Assembly (NCBI GenBank): GCA_009921765.1
Contig: RFXC01000010.1
Location: forward strand, 1-42,321
Direction of reading: 5' to 3'
DNA length: 42,321 nucleotides
Origin: Betaproteobacteria bacterium
Lineage (GTDB): Bacteria > Pseudomonadota > Gammaproteobacteria > Burkholderiales > Burkholderiaceae
The notes under the pieces were generated by a model, which was not told the origin of the DNA, did not search any database, and worked only from the letters and a program-made list of their open reading frames with translations. Position 1 is the stretch's first letter. The number at the start of each line of letters is the position of its first letter. Below are positions 25,410 through 32,878 of this stretch, one piece after another. Made by a program: the position numbers and the translations under genes.

Positions 25410-26090
25410 CTACAGATCCGGGCGGATCCCGGCGATCTGGCCGAGTGCGAACCGGAAGGTGTTGGTCACCAGCGTACGCCCGCAGCGCTCGGCGGCCGAC
25501 GGATCGCGGCGTCCAAGCGCCTCGGACAATTGCTGCCAGGTATCGATTGACTGCCGTCGCCGCTCCTTTGCCGACAATCCCAGGCGGGTGTAGCGGGCCA
25601 CCTGGGCCGACATCTGCATGAACATGCGCTCAAGCCTGAGATTGCCCCCGCGCCGCAGCGCATAACCCGCCATCTCTGCGGAAATATCCGCGTGCAACGA
25701 CGCGGCTTTCGAATCGGTATCGCGCCCGGCTTTCTTCAGCCGTCCAATCTGCTCCTTCAGCCAGACATGGTCGGAAGCTTCGCAGCGCTCGCAGAAGAGC
25801 GCCATGGCAAGCCCGAGCAAAACGGTGCGCACCTGAAAAATCTCGATGAGTTCATCGGTACTGAGGAGCGTCACCTGAGCGCCGCGATGCGCTTCGATTC
25901 GGACCACCCCGTCGCGCTCGAGAATGCGCAGCGCCTCCCGGACCGAACCCCGGCTTACGCCGAACTCCGCAGCAAGGGGCACCTCCCGAAGCCGCGATCC
26001 CGGGGCGATCTCGGCCTCGACGATCCGCCTGGCAAGAACGCTTGCGATCCGGTTGGCGGTGGTGGGATCCTCGGCCTGGCGAATGCTCAT
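25410..26090 (-). CDS. GntR-family transcriptional regulator, FCD (FadR) subfamily
   Basis: This 226-residue repressor-type regulator has an N-terminal winged helix (residues ~10-70, with LREVPLAAEFGVSRGSVREA as helix-turn-helix and LERDGVVRIEAHRGAQV as wing) and an all-helical FCD ligand domain after about residue 75. ATG 26090 is preferred, with GGAG 11 nt upstream; a GTG at 26102 would add four residues. It is divergent from the TauD-type dioxygenase gene, and the intergenic region carries a perfect match to the FadR-subfamily operator (26137-26147). It probably controls its own gene, the aminotransferase-TAXI-TRAP genes behind it and the dioxygenase-Bug receptor pair, with a carboxylate substrate as inducer. 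Confidence 0.92.
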   Translation of the reverse strand: MSIRQAEDPTTANRIASVLARRIVEAEIAPGSRLREVPLAAEFGVSRGSVREALRILERDGVVRIEAHRGAQVTLLSTDELIEIFQVRTVLLGLAMALFCERCEASDHVWLKEQIGRLKKAGRDTDSKAASLHADISAEMAGYALRRGGNLRLERMFMQMSAQVARYTRLGLSAKERRRQSIDTWQQLSEALGRRDPSAAERCGRTLVTNTFRFALGQIAGIRPDL

Positions 26091-26136
26091 TTCAATTGAC
26101 ACTCCAGCGGGCTATGCCGCATGATTTGTCGACACA

Positions 26137-26147
26137 TTGTCCGACAA
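26137..26147. promoter_or_regulatory. Predicted FCD-GntR operator
   Basis: TTGTCCGACAA is an 11-bp perfect palindrome that fits the known FadR-subfamily consensus TNGTNNNACNA at every fixed position. A second palindrome, TGTCGACA (26127-26134), adjoins it. Both lie between the divergent gntR and dioxygenase starts, the operator ending 8 nt before the dioxygenase ATG. A 10-of-11 match (TTGTCGGACAC, 26376-26386) occurs inside the dioxygenase gene. Confidence 0.72.
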
Positions 26148-26155
26148 AGTGACCC

Positions 26156-27028
26156 ATGTCTTCCATCGCTGCCAGCTTGTCCTCCGGGCTCCAGGTCTGC
26201 CCGCTCACCGACCACATCGGCGCCGAAATCAAGGGCGTTGACCTGTCCCGCCCCGTCTCGGAGGCGCAGTTCCAGGCGATCAATGCCGCGCTGGTCGAGC
26301 ATGGCGTTCTGGTGTTTCGCAACCAGGATCTTCCGCCCGCCATGCATGTTGATTTCTCCTCGCGCTTCGGGCCGCTTGTCGGACACATTGTGAAGCGTTT
26401 TTCGGTGGAAGATTTCCCCGAGGTGACCTACATCTCCAATGTCAGGAACGACAAAGGCGAAATGATAGGTGCTGACCGGGCCGGCATGATCTGGCATTCC
26501 GACATGTCCTACATGGCGAGGCCCATGCTGGGCTCCATGCTCTACGGTGTCGAGTGCCCGCCAGAGGGTGCCGACACCGAGTTCGCCAGCATGTTCGCCG
26601 CCCATGATGCGCTGCCCGAGTCGCTGCGCGCGCGGCTCACCGGTCTGCGCGGCATCCATGATTATCCCTGGCACTACGCCACCTACCTCTCACACCGCAA
26701 GCCGCTCACTGACGATGAAAAAGCCCAGGCCCCGCCCGTGAGCCACCCCATCATTCGTACGCACCCGGTCAGTGGCCGAAAGGCGCTCTATCTGAGCGAA
26801 GGCCTCACCCGCGCAATCGAGGGTATGGACGAAGCCGAAGGGCGCCGTCTCATCTGTCTGCTGACCGACTTCAGCACGCAGCCGGCTTTCCTTTACCGGC
26901 ACCGCTGGCAGCCACGCGACCTGGTGTTCTGGGACAACCGGTCCACCATGCATCGCGCCACGGAATTCGACAACCAGTACCGACGCCTCATGCGTCGCAC
27001 CACCGTCCAGGGCGACGCACCGTTCTGA
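26156..27028 (+). CDS. TauD/TfdA-family Fe(II)/2-oxoglutarate-dependent dioxygenase
   Basis: This 290-residue cytoplasmic oxygenase hydroxylates a substrate using 2-oxoglutarate and O2, often causing loss of a sulfonate, ether or carboxylate side group. The iron triad is visible: His114-x-Asp116 in IWHSDMSY and distal His266 in DNRSTMHRATEFD. The 2-oxoglutarate-binding Arg is Arg280 or Arg281 in LMRRTTVQGD. The N-terminal GAEIKGVDLSRPVS is standard for the family. It is divergent from the GntR gene and 35 nt before a Bug receptor, which probably shares its mRNA and substrate. Taurine, alkylsulfonate, aryloxyacetate and others remain possible. Confidence 0.92.
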   Translation: MSSIAASLSSGLQVCPLTDHIGAEIKGVDLSRPVSEAQFQAINAALVEHGVLVFRNQDLPPAMHVDFSSRFGPLVGHIVKRFSVEDFPEVTYISNVRNDKGEMIGADRAGMIWHSDMSYMARPMLGSMLYGVECPPEGADTEFASMFAAHDALPESLRARLTGLRGIHDYPWHYATYLSHRKPLTDDEKAQAPPVSHPIIRTHPVSGRKALYLSEGLTRAIEGMDEAEGRRLICLLTDFSTQPAFLYRHRWQPRDLVFWDNRSTMHRATEFDNQYRRLMRRTTVQGDAPF

Positions 27029-27063
27029 TTCCGCCCCGCCCGCCTGCCCAGGGAATTTTCATC

Positions 27064-28044
27064 ATGACCCGACGCCCTCTTCTTTGCCTGCTGTCGGCAG
27101 CCCTCTCAGCCGGTCTGCTGGCCAGCCCCGCAAGCGCCCAAACCTGGCCTCAGCAAACGGTTCGAATCGTCGTGCCGTTCGCGCCGGGTGGGGCCACCGA
27201 CCTGATCGCCCGCATGCTGGCCGACCAGTTCACCAAACGGTTGGGCCAGTCATTTGTCGTTGAAAACCGGGGTGGCGCATCGGGCATTGTCGGCACCCAG
27301 GCCGTGCAGACTGCCCGGCCTGACGGCTACACGCTTCTCATGAGCGGTAACGGTCCGCACGCCACGAACGTCGCATTGTTTCGAAAGCTTCCCTACGACC
27401 CGCTCAGGGATTTTGCGCAGATCAGCCTCACCGGACAGCTGCCGCTGGTGTTGAACGTCAACCCCGCGCAACCGGTCAACACGCTGAACGAGTTCATCGC
27501 CTGGGCGCGCTCGCAGCCTGGAAAAATCAGCTACGCCTCACCCGGTAACGGCTCGCCGCCGCACCTGGCGATGGAACTCCTCGCGCAGCGTCATGGGCTT
27601 TCTCTGGTGCACGTCCCCTACAAAGGCAGCGCACCGGCCATTGCCGACCTGATGGCGGGTCATGTGCCGGTCATGTTCGACAATCTGTTTGCATCGATGC
27701 AGAACATTCGCGCCGGCAAGATCCGGGCGCTTGCAGTGGGCAGTGCACAGGCCATGGAGAGTTTGCCCGGCGTGCCGTCGTTCTCGGAATCTGGCATGCC
27801 TGGCTTCGAGGTGGCCACCTGGACCATCCTGGTCGCCCCCGCCGGCACGCCCAGCGCGGTGGTGGATCGCCTCGCACGCGAAACCGCGGCGATCTTCCAG
27901 CTGCCAGAGGTGAGACAGCGCCTCCAGGATCAGGGGGCGCTGCCCGTCACCACCACCCCTGAGCAGACCGAGCGGTTCGTACGCGAAGAGATTCGCAAGT
28001 GGACCGAGGTGGTGGAGCGGGCGGGCGTGCCCAAAGCGGACTGA
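27064..28044 (+). CDS. Bug/TctC-family receptor (4 of 6)
   Basis: This 326-residue periplasmic receptor has a signal peptide ending SPASA before QTWPQQTVRIVVPF. PFAPGGATDLIARMLADQF, VVENRGGASGIVGTQAV and RPDGYTLLMSGNGP are the ligand-loop hallmarks, and LVHVPYKGSAPAIADLMAGHV appears near 180. It follows the dioxygenase by 35 nt with an AGGGAA ribosome site, so it likely recognises the dioxygenase substrate. No membrane partner is adjacent. The gene is convergent with the LLM oxidoreductase. Confidence 0.95.
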   Translation: MTRRPLLCLLSAALSAGLLASPASAQTWPQQTVRIVVPFAPGGATDLIARMLADQFTKRLGQSFVVENRGGASGIVGTQAVQTARPDGYTLLMSGNGPHATNVALFRKLPYDPLRDFAQISLTGQLPLVLNVNPAQPVNTLNEFIAWARSQPGKISYASPGNGSPPHLAMELLAQRHGLSLVHVPYKGSAPAIADLMAGHVPVMFDNLFASMQNIRAGKIRALAVGSAQAMESLPGVPSFSESGMPGFEVATWTILVAPAGTPSAVVDRLARETAAIFQLPEVRQRLQDQGALPVTTTPEQTERFVREEIRKWTEVVERAGVPKAD

Positions 28045-28076
28045 CTGAGCGGAGTGAGTATCAGGAGCCCGCGCGA

Positions 28077-29024
28077 TTACCGCGCTGTCGCATAGCGGCC
28101 GATCAGGTCCAGCGAGCGACGGATCGACGATTGCTGATCAGACCCTGTCGCGAGCACCGACACGATCAGATGCTCGCATCCGGCGGTCTCGATAAACGCA
28201 TCGAGCTTCGCCGCACATGCGCTCTCGTCACCGTGAATGACCGTGGCATCGATCATGGCCTGCGACCAGCGCCCCTCGCGTGCCTCGGGCAAACCCGCCG
28301 CAGCGAACATCTCCTGATAGTTGGGTAAGCGCGGATAGTAGGTGAGGCCACGTTCGACCGCCGCATGCAGCTCCGCCTCGTTTTCGGTGAGTGCGAGAAA
28401 CACCTGACCGATCATGGGAGGACGCGCACGGCCTGCACGCTCAGCCCCCCGTGCCATGGCGGGCATGCCGACATCGCGAATGTAGCGGGCCGGGCACAGC
28501 CAGGTGATCGCACCATCGGTGATTTCACCCGCGAGCTCAAACGATCCTGCACGGAGCGCCGACACCATGATGGGCACGTCGGCACCGCTTGAGAGCGTCG
28601 CCTCCAGCGTGTATCGCTTGCCGGCAAAGCGCACCGTGCCGCCCGCGAGGAGCCCCTTCACGATGGCGACGAATTCGCGCAGGTGCTCAAGCGGACGTTC
28701 GTAGGGGAGACCATAGCGGGTCTGTATCGTTGGCGCGTGACTCGGGCCCAGGCCGAGGCGGAAGCGCCCGGGGGCAAGCGAGGCGATATCGAGCGACTGC
28801 TGGGCCACCACCACCGGATTGCGTGGAAAGGTGGGCACCACGGCCGTTCCCATGCGGATGCTGCGCGTGGCAGGCGCGGCGGCCGCAAACACGGTGAGCG
28901 CATCGGGTCCGGCCCCCGTGGTGAGCCAAAACGCAGGGATTCCGACCGATTCGGCGTGCACGATCGCATCCAGCAAACCTTTGGCACTGGGCAGGTGAAC
29001 GCTGGTGCCGATTTCCGCCTTCAT
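28077..29024 (-). CDS. LLM-class flavin-dependent oxidoreductase
   Basis: This 315-residue luciferase-like barrel protein uses reduced flavin (FMNH2, or F420 in some relatives). Its blocks are LTTGAGPDALTVFAAAAPAT near residue 34, IRMGTAVVPTFPRNPVVVAQQ, LAPGRFRLGLGPSHAPTI near 83 and YERPLEHLREFVAIVKGLL. The GLGPSH segment and the order of blocks resemble the methylene-tetrahydromethanopterin-reductase-like group, so F420 cannot be excluded, although F420 synthesis is rare in this order. AGGAGA precedes the ATG. It is the last gene of the deacetylase-Bug-ModA-like operon, 20 nt after the ModA-like gene. Confidence 0.88.
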   Translation of the reverse strand: MKAEIGTSVHLPSAKGLLDAIVHAESVGIPAFWLTTGAGPDALTVFAAAAPATRSIRMGTAVVPTFPRNPVVVAQQSLDIASLAPGRFRLGLGPSHAPTIQTRYGLPYERPLEHLREFVAIVKGLLAGGTVRFAGKRYTLEATLSSGADVPIMVSALRAGSFELAGEITDGAITWLCPARYIRDVGMPAMARGAERAGRARPPMIGQVFLALTENEAELHAAVERGLTYYPRLPNYQEMFAAAGLPEAREGRWSQAMIDATVIHGDESACAAKLDAFIETAGCEHLIVSVLATGSDQQSSIRRSLDLIGRYATAR

Positions 29025-29044
29025 AAGTTCTCCTGAAAAGGCCG

Positions 29045-29845
29045 CTAATCTACCCGTTCCATGCCCCTTGCACGAATCGCCGCTGCTGCGCCCTGAGCCT
29101 TCAACAGCGCAATCAGCGCCGTTCCCATTGCGGTTTCGCCGGAGGTGCGGGTCAGCGCGGCCGCATACACCGTGAAGTTCTGAATGCTGTCAGGCAGCGG
29201 GCCCACCAGTTCCGCACCCGCTACGGGCAGGATCTCGCTGATCTGGTGAATCGCAAGATCGGCCTCGCCGGTGACCAGCCGCTCGGCAACCAGGCCGCCA
29301 GGCACCAGGACTGCACGGGGACGAATGGTCTCGGCGATACCCATTCGCTGAAACAGTCCGTCCAGATAGATGCCGCTCGAGCCACCTGCTTTGGGATCGA
29401 TGAACGCAGGCGCGCGCGCACTCAGCACGGCCTCGCGGAACTGTTCCACTGTCCGGATCTCTGGCCTGGGGCTGCCTCGCTTGACCGCGACACCGATTGC
29501 CACCCGGGCGACATGACGGATCGAGGCAGCGTCGATCCGGCCCTCGTCCGCAAGGACCTTGAGCGTACCGGGCGGCGCGATGACGACGTCCCAGCTTTCC
29601 CCTGCCCGCAGGCGCTTCAGGATTTCGCCTGCCGTGCCGTTGTCGACGCGCAATGGCCGCCGCTGTTCGGCCTCGAACGATGCGGCAATATCAACCACCA
29701 CCGGTTTGAAGGCGCCTGCGCTCAGCACCTGAAGCGGCTGCGCCGCGACCGGCACCGCCGCCGAACCCAGCATGACGCAGCCCATCAAGGCGAGAAAGGC
29801 GTTCGACAGTGACCTGCACCGGTTGATCATCATGGAGGGGCTCAT
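29045..29845 (-). CDS. ModA-like extracellular solute-binding protein
   Basis: This 266-residue periplasmic protein has a signal peptide ending VPVAAQ before PLQVLSAGAFKPVVVDIAASF. The layout follows molybdate-binding ModA: L.VLSAGA start, WDVVIAPPGTLKVLADEGRI near 82, and DPKAGGSSGIYLDGLFQRMGI near 150. No modB/modC is adjacent, and many such ModA-like proteins bind organic anions, so molybdate is not claimed. ATG 29845 overlaps the Bug receptor stop by 4 nt; ATGs at 29833 and 29830 are alternatives and none has a ribosome site, which fits translational coupling. Confidence 0.82.
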   Translation of the reverse strand: MSPSMMINRCRSLSNAFLALMGCVMLGSAAVPVAAQPLQVLSAGAFKPVVVDIAASFEAEQRRPLRVDNGTAGEILKRLRAGESWDVVIAPPGTLKVLADEGRIDAASIRHVARVAIGVAVKRGSPRPEIRTVEQFREAVLSARAPAFIDPKAGGSSGIYLDGLFQRMGIAETIRPRAVLVPGGLVAERLVTGEADLAIHQISEILPVAGAELVGPLPDSIQNFTVYAAALTRTSGETAMGTALIALLKAQGAAAAIRARGMERVD

Positions 29846-30861
29846 TGATCGATTTTCAGGCTGCGGATGATGTCGCGAAACTGGTCCATCTGACGCCGCA
29901 GGATGGCATCCTGGTCTGCGGGCGGCGATCCGACCGACTGTGCCCCCATGCCGGAAAACCGCTTGACGATATCGGGGTGCTTCACCACGGCCGCAATCTC
30001 CTGGCTCAATTTTTCAACGATGTCTCGCGGCGTCTTCCCTGGAACAAACAGGCCGTTCCAGCCCTCCAGTTCGAGTTCCGGGTAGCCCAGTTCACGGACG
30101 GTTGGAACATCGGGCAGGGCAGGCGTTCGCTGTGAAGCATTGCAGGCCAGCGCTTTGAGCGTACCGGCACGGATCTCGGCGAGCGATGTGGAGAGTTGAT
30201 CCCCCCCGATCTGAATCCGACCCGACAGCAGTTCCTGCTTGAGCGGCGCGGCGCCGCGGAAGGGAACATGCTGCATGTCGACGCCGGCCGCTCGCTTGAA
30301 TGCCTCGCCCAGCACGTGCATTGCCGACCCCGGGCCCGTGGAACCGAAGTTGTATTGCAGACTGCGATCATTTCGGAGCAACGCCGCCAGTTCCCGCAGA
30401 TCGCGTGCCGGCACAGAAGGATGCGCGGTCATGACCAGCGGTACGTACACCGCGATCGAGACCCCGGCAAAGTCGGTATCCACATTGAACGGCGAGCGGT
30501 TGGCAAGCGCCTGCGCCACGGACGACAGCGGGAAGGTGATGTTGTGCATCAGCAGTGTGTAGCCATCGGGCGGCGCCTTCGCCACGACATCGGCGCCGAT
30601 CGCCCCACCCGCACCGGCGCGGTTTTCGATGACCACCGGCTGACCCAGGTTTTCGCTCAGGCGCTGACCGATCACCCGTGCGACCACATCGGTCGTCCCG
30701 CCCGCAGGAAAGGGCACCACGATTTTGAGTGGGCGCGACGGGAACGCCTGAGCCCGTGACGACGGGGCGATGAACGGCAAGGCGGCACCGGCAGACAGGC
30801 GAAGCGCCTGCCTGCGGCGTGGGTTGGCTGGTGGGCCGCCAGCCTGGAAGAAATCGTTCAT
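29842..30861 (-). CDS. Bug/TctC-family receptor with Tat-like signal (5 of 6)
   Basis: This 339-residue periplasmic receptor starts MNDFFQAGGPPANPRRRQAL, and the arginine run before RLSAGAALPFIAPSSRA resembles a twin-arginine signal, unlike the Sec-type signals of most paralogues here. Ligand-loop motifs are PFPAGGTTDVVARVIGQRL, VIENRAGAGGAIGADVV and APPDGYTLLMHN. GAGGAGA lies about 6 nt before the ATG. It is cotranscribed with the ModA-like gene (4-nt overlap) and the LLM oxidoreductase, following the deacetylase-like gene by 59 nt. Confidence 0.94.
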   Translation of the reverse strand: MNDFFQAGGPPANPRRRQALRLSAGAALPFIAPSSRAQAFPSRPLKIVVPFPAGGTTDVVARVIGQRLSENLGQPVVIENRAGAGGAIGADVVAKAPPDGYTLLMHNITFPLSSVAQALANRSPFNVDTDFAGVSIAVYVPLVMTAHPSVPARDLRELAALLRNDRSLQYNFGSTGPGSAMHVLGEAFKRAAGVDMQHVPFRGAAPLKQELLSGRIQIGGDQLSTSLAEIRAGTLKALACNASQRTPALPDVPTVRELGYPELELEGWNGLFVPGKTPRDIVEKLSQEIAAVVKHPDIVKRFSGMGAQSVGSPPADQDAILRRQMDQFRDIIRSLKIDQ

Positions 30862-30920
30862 GCCTGTCTCCTCTTGCCGTCTGTGCGGCGTTGGTCCAAC
30901 AGCGGAGAAGCATACGACGG

Positions 30921-31829
30921 TTATCGGTCAGGCTCCAGCCCGGCCACATGTTCATGGATTTTCCCGGGGGTGGTGAACCAGATCTGCCCAAGGTCGCGCG
31001 CCTGCGCCAGCGCCTGCAACGCACGCCGCAAATGCTTCAGCCGATGTGGCTGACCGACGATGTACGGATGCAGCGCGATGCCCATCACCAGCGGCTGGGC
31101 ACGCGACTGGCTCAGCATTTCATCGAACTGGTCGAGGATCATGTCGGCGAACGCCGGCGCCGTCATCTGTCGCGCGATGATCATCGGGATGTCGTTCAGT
31201 TCCTGCGGATAGGGCACTGCCCATAGCGCACCTGAACGCGTGTGCATGGGCAGCGGCTGGTCGTCATGGCACCAGTTGAGTGTGTAGCGATAGCCCGCCT
31301 CGGTCAGCAGATCCGGCGTGACTGCGCTTTCAGAGATCCAGGGAGACAGCCACCCCGCTGGCACCACGCCGCTCTCCTGCTCAATTCGTGCCCGGCACGC
31401 GCGGATCATCGCTGCCTCGTCCTCGGGACTCATCTCGCCCTGCCTGACCGAATTGGTATGGCCGTGGCCGATCAGTTCGTCGCCCCGAGCCACGCAGGCG
31501 GCGATGAGTTCCGGGCAATGATCGTAGAGTGAGGTGTTGATCAGCGTTCCTGCGGGCAGTTTGAGCGCGTCAAACAGTTCGAGGCAGCGCCAGGCCCCCA
31601 CCCGATTGCCATACTCGCGCCAGCTGAAGTTGAGGACGTCTGGCTCGGGCGAAGGCGGCCCCAGCCGGGCACCCAGCCCCTCGCCAAACGCAAAATGCTC
31701 GATGTTGAAGCCCAGATAGACCGCAAGCCGCGCGCCGCCCGGCCAGGTGTAGTCACGGCGCCGGTTGATGGGCTGGTAATCGAATCGGTGGTGATGACGC
31801 AAGGGCGCGAGCGGGGAGTCGGCTGACAC
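30921..31829 (-). CDS. Polysaccharide deacetylase-family protein (PuuE allantoinase-like)
   Basis: This NodB-fold hydrolase has 302 residues. A longer frame starts with ATG 31913, but GTG 31829 has AGGAG at 7 nt and removes a tail lying in the divergent promoter, so it is chosen. FNIEHFAFGEG (near residue 40), YGNRVGAWRCLELFDAL, ELIGHGHTNS (His pair), WLSPWISESAVTPDLL and ALHPYIVGQPHRLKHL match the cofactor-independent allantoinase/cyclic-imidase-like group rather than chitin deacetylases. Such enzymes open amide or imide rings in the cytoplasm. No signal peptide is present. It probably heads the minus-strand operon with a Bug receptor, ModA-like protein and LLM oxidoreductase. An amide or ureide substrate is inferred. 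Confidence 0.86.
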   Translation of the reverse strand: MSADSPLAPLRHHHRFDYQPINRRRDYTWPGGARLAVYLGFNIEHFAFGEGLGARLGPPSPEPDVLNFSWREYGNRVGAWRCLELFDALKLPAGTLINTSLYDHCPELIAACVARGDELIGHGHTNSVRQGEMSPEDEAAMIRACRARIEQESGVVPAGWLSPWISESAVTPDLLTEAGYRYTLNWCHDDQPLPMHTRSGALWAVPYPQELNDIPMIIARQMTAPAFADMILDQFDEMLSQSRAQPLVMGIALHPYIVGQPHRLKHLRRALQALAQARDLGQIWFTTPGKIHEHVAGLEPDR

Positions 31830-31847
31830 ACAGTTCTCCTGGAACAA

Positions 31848-31906
31848 GGTTCGGACATGGTGATCATGGTTCGGAACTTGCTGAACGGCACAGCATTCAC
31901 CGAACC
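31848..31906. promoter_or_regulatory. GGTTCGGA repeats in divergent promoter, candidate operator
   Basis: GGTTCGGA occurs at 31848-31855 and 31868-31875, exactly 20 bp (about two helical turns) apart, with the palindrome TGATCA between them (31861-31866). An inverted copy of the core (CCGAACC) lies at 31900-31906. They occupy the 95-nt gap between the deacetylase-like gene and the SDR gene. The second copy also overlaps a weak sigma-54-like element (TGG at 31867-31869, TTGCT at 31878-31882, correct 10-nt spacing between GG and GC). Confidence 0.42.
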
Positions 31907-31924
31907 CGAGCACAGGATTCCATC

Positions 31925-32686
31925 ATGGACCAAGCAAGAACAGTACTCATCACAGGCGGCGCGATTGGCATTGGGCGCGGCACGGCGCTCGCGTTCGCCA
32001 GGACCGGTCATCACGTCGTCATTACCGACATCCTCGAAAACGAAGGCCAGGAACTGGTCGCGGCCATCCATGCCGAGGGTGGCAGCGCAAGCTTCCACGC
32101 GCTGGACGTTCGCTCGACCAAGCGCACCGACGAGGTCGTGCAGGCGGTGATCGAGGCGCACGGCGCCATCGATACGCTGGTGCTGAACGCCGGGATTGCC
32201 CACAAGGTACCCCTTTCCCAACTGACCGACGAGCGATGGGACCACACCATCGACATTGATCTGAAGGGCATGTTCCGCGTTGCGCGCGCGGCGCTCCCGT
32301 CAATGCGCAAGCGTCGAAGCGGCTCCGTCGTGTGCCTCACCTCGCTGATGGGCGTCGCCTGGGGCTGGACCGAGCATGTTCATTACTCGGCCGCAAAATC
32401 GGGCGTGATCGGCCTCATGCGAGGTCTCGCCGCCGAGGTCGCCCCGGACGGTATCCGGGTCAACGCGGTATCCCCGGGTTACGTGCGGACCGCGCAGCTG
32501 CTCTCCGAGGAGCACTCGCTGGGTCCGGCGGGGGTGGAGGAAGCCGCCCGACGCGTCCCGCTTGGACGGGTCGGAGAACCGGATGACATCGCACAGGTGA
32601 TTCTCTTTCTGGCCTCCGATCAGGCGCGCTATGTGACCGGACAGGTCATCGTGGCCGACGGCGGTCTCGCCATCTGCCCGCAGTAA
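31925..32686 (+). CDS. SDR-family NAD(P)-dependent oxidoreductase
   Basis: This 253-residue classical short-chain dehydrogenase interconverts an alcohol and a carbonyl. The Rossmann motif TGGAIGIG spans residues 10-17, NAG is at 88-90, and the catalytic residues are Ser140, Tyr154 and Lys158 (YSAAK). NAVSPGYVRT follows and VADGG closes the fold. Asp35 after the second strand (VVITDI) suggests NAD(H) preference. It is transcribed away from the deacetylase-like operon and ends 192 nt before the ABC operon. The nearby palindrome could also act as its terminator. Confidence 0.93.
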   Translation: MDQARTVLITGGAIGIGRGTALAFARTGHHVVITDILENEGQELVAAIHAEGGSASFHALDVRSTKRTDEVVQAVIEAHGAIDTLVLNAGIAHKVPLSQLTDERWDHTIDIDLKGMFRVARAALPSMRKRRSGSVVCLTSLMGVAWGWTEHVHYSAAKSGVIGLMRGLAAEVAPDGIRVNAVSPGYVRTAQLLSEEHSLGPAGVEEAARRVPLGRVGEPDDIAQVILFLASDQARYVTGQVIVADGGLAICPQ

Positions 32687-32714
32687 GCCCCAGGTCTCTG
32701 CACTTCGGTGACGC

Positions 32715-32742
32715 GCATGGCATCGCGAGCGCGATGCCATGC
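32715..32742. promoter_or_regulatory. Perfect palindrome, candidate activator site upstream of sigma-54 promoter
   Basis: GCATGGCATCGC (32715-32726) and its exact reverse complement (32731-32742) flank GAGC. The centre is about 115 bp upstream of the predicted transcription start near 32844, the usual distance for a sigma-54 activator site. It lies 28 nt after the SDR stop with no T run, so a terminator role is possible but less well supported. Confidence 0.5.
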
Positions 32743-32817
32743 ACCAGATCAAGGCGCCATCGGGTCGCGCCGCCTCACTTCGGTGCGCGCTGCTGCGCCT
32801 CACACCTCGCGACGGCG

Positions 32818-32832
32818 TGGCACAGACATTGC
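32818..32832 (+). promoter_or_regulatory. Sigma-54 (RpoN) promoter, -24/-12
   Basis: TGGCAC (32818-32823), five nt, then TTGC (32829-32832) matches the TGGCAC-N5-TTGC consensus exactly, with the invariant GG and GC separated by the required 10 nt. The predicted start is near 32844, 35 nt before the ABC binding-protein ATG. Such promoters need RpoN and an ATP-using activator; none is encoded in the window. Confidence 0.75.
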
Positions 32833-32878
32833 GGTAACCCCCAGAGTGTTGTTCCGTCCCACCGACAGGAGTTTCTGA

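Noticed and set aside
29045..29845. Assignment as molybdate transporter ModA proper
   Set aside because: No modB or modC nearby, and the fold is shared by binding proteins for other anions.
30921..31913. ATG 31913 start for the deacetylase-like gene
   Set aside because: GTG 31829 has a strong AGGAG at 7 nt, and the extra residues would come from the divergent promoter region and show no homology.
32701..32785. CACTTCGGTG direct repeat (32701-32710 and 32776-32785)
   Set aside because: Only 10 bp and able to form small UUCG-loop hairpins, but no role or further copies were found; chance in GC-rich DNA is plausible.
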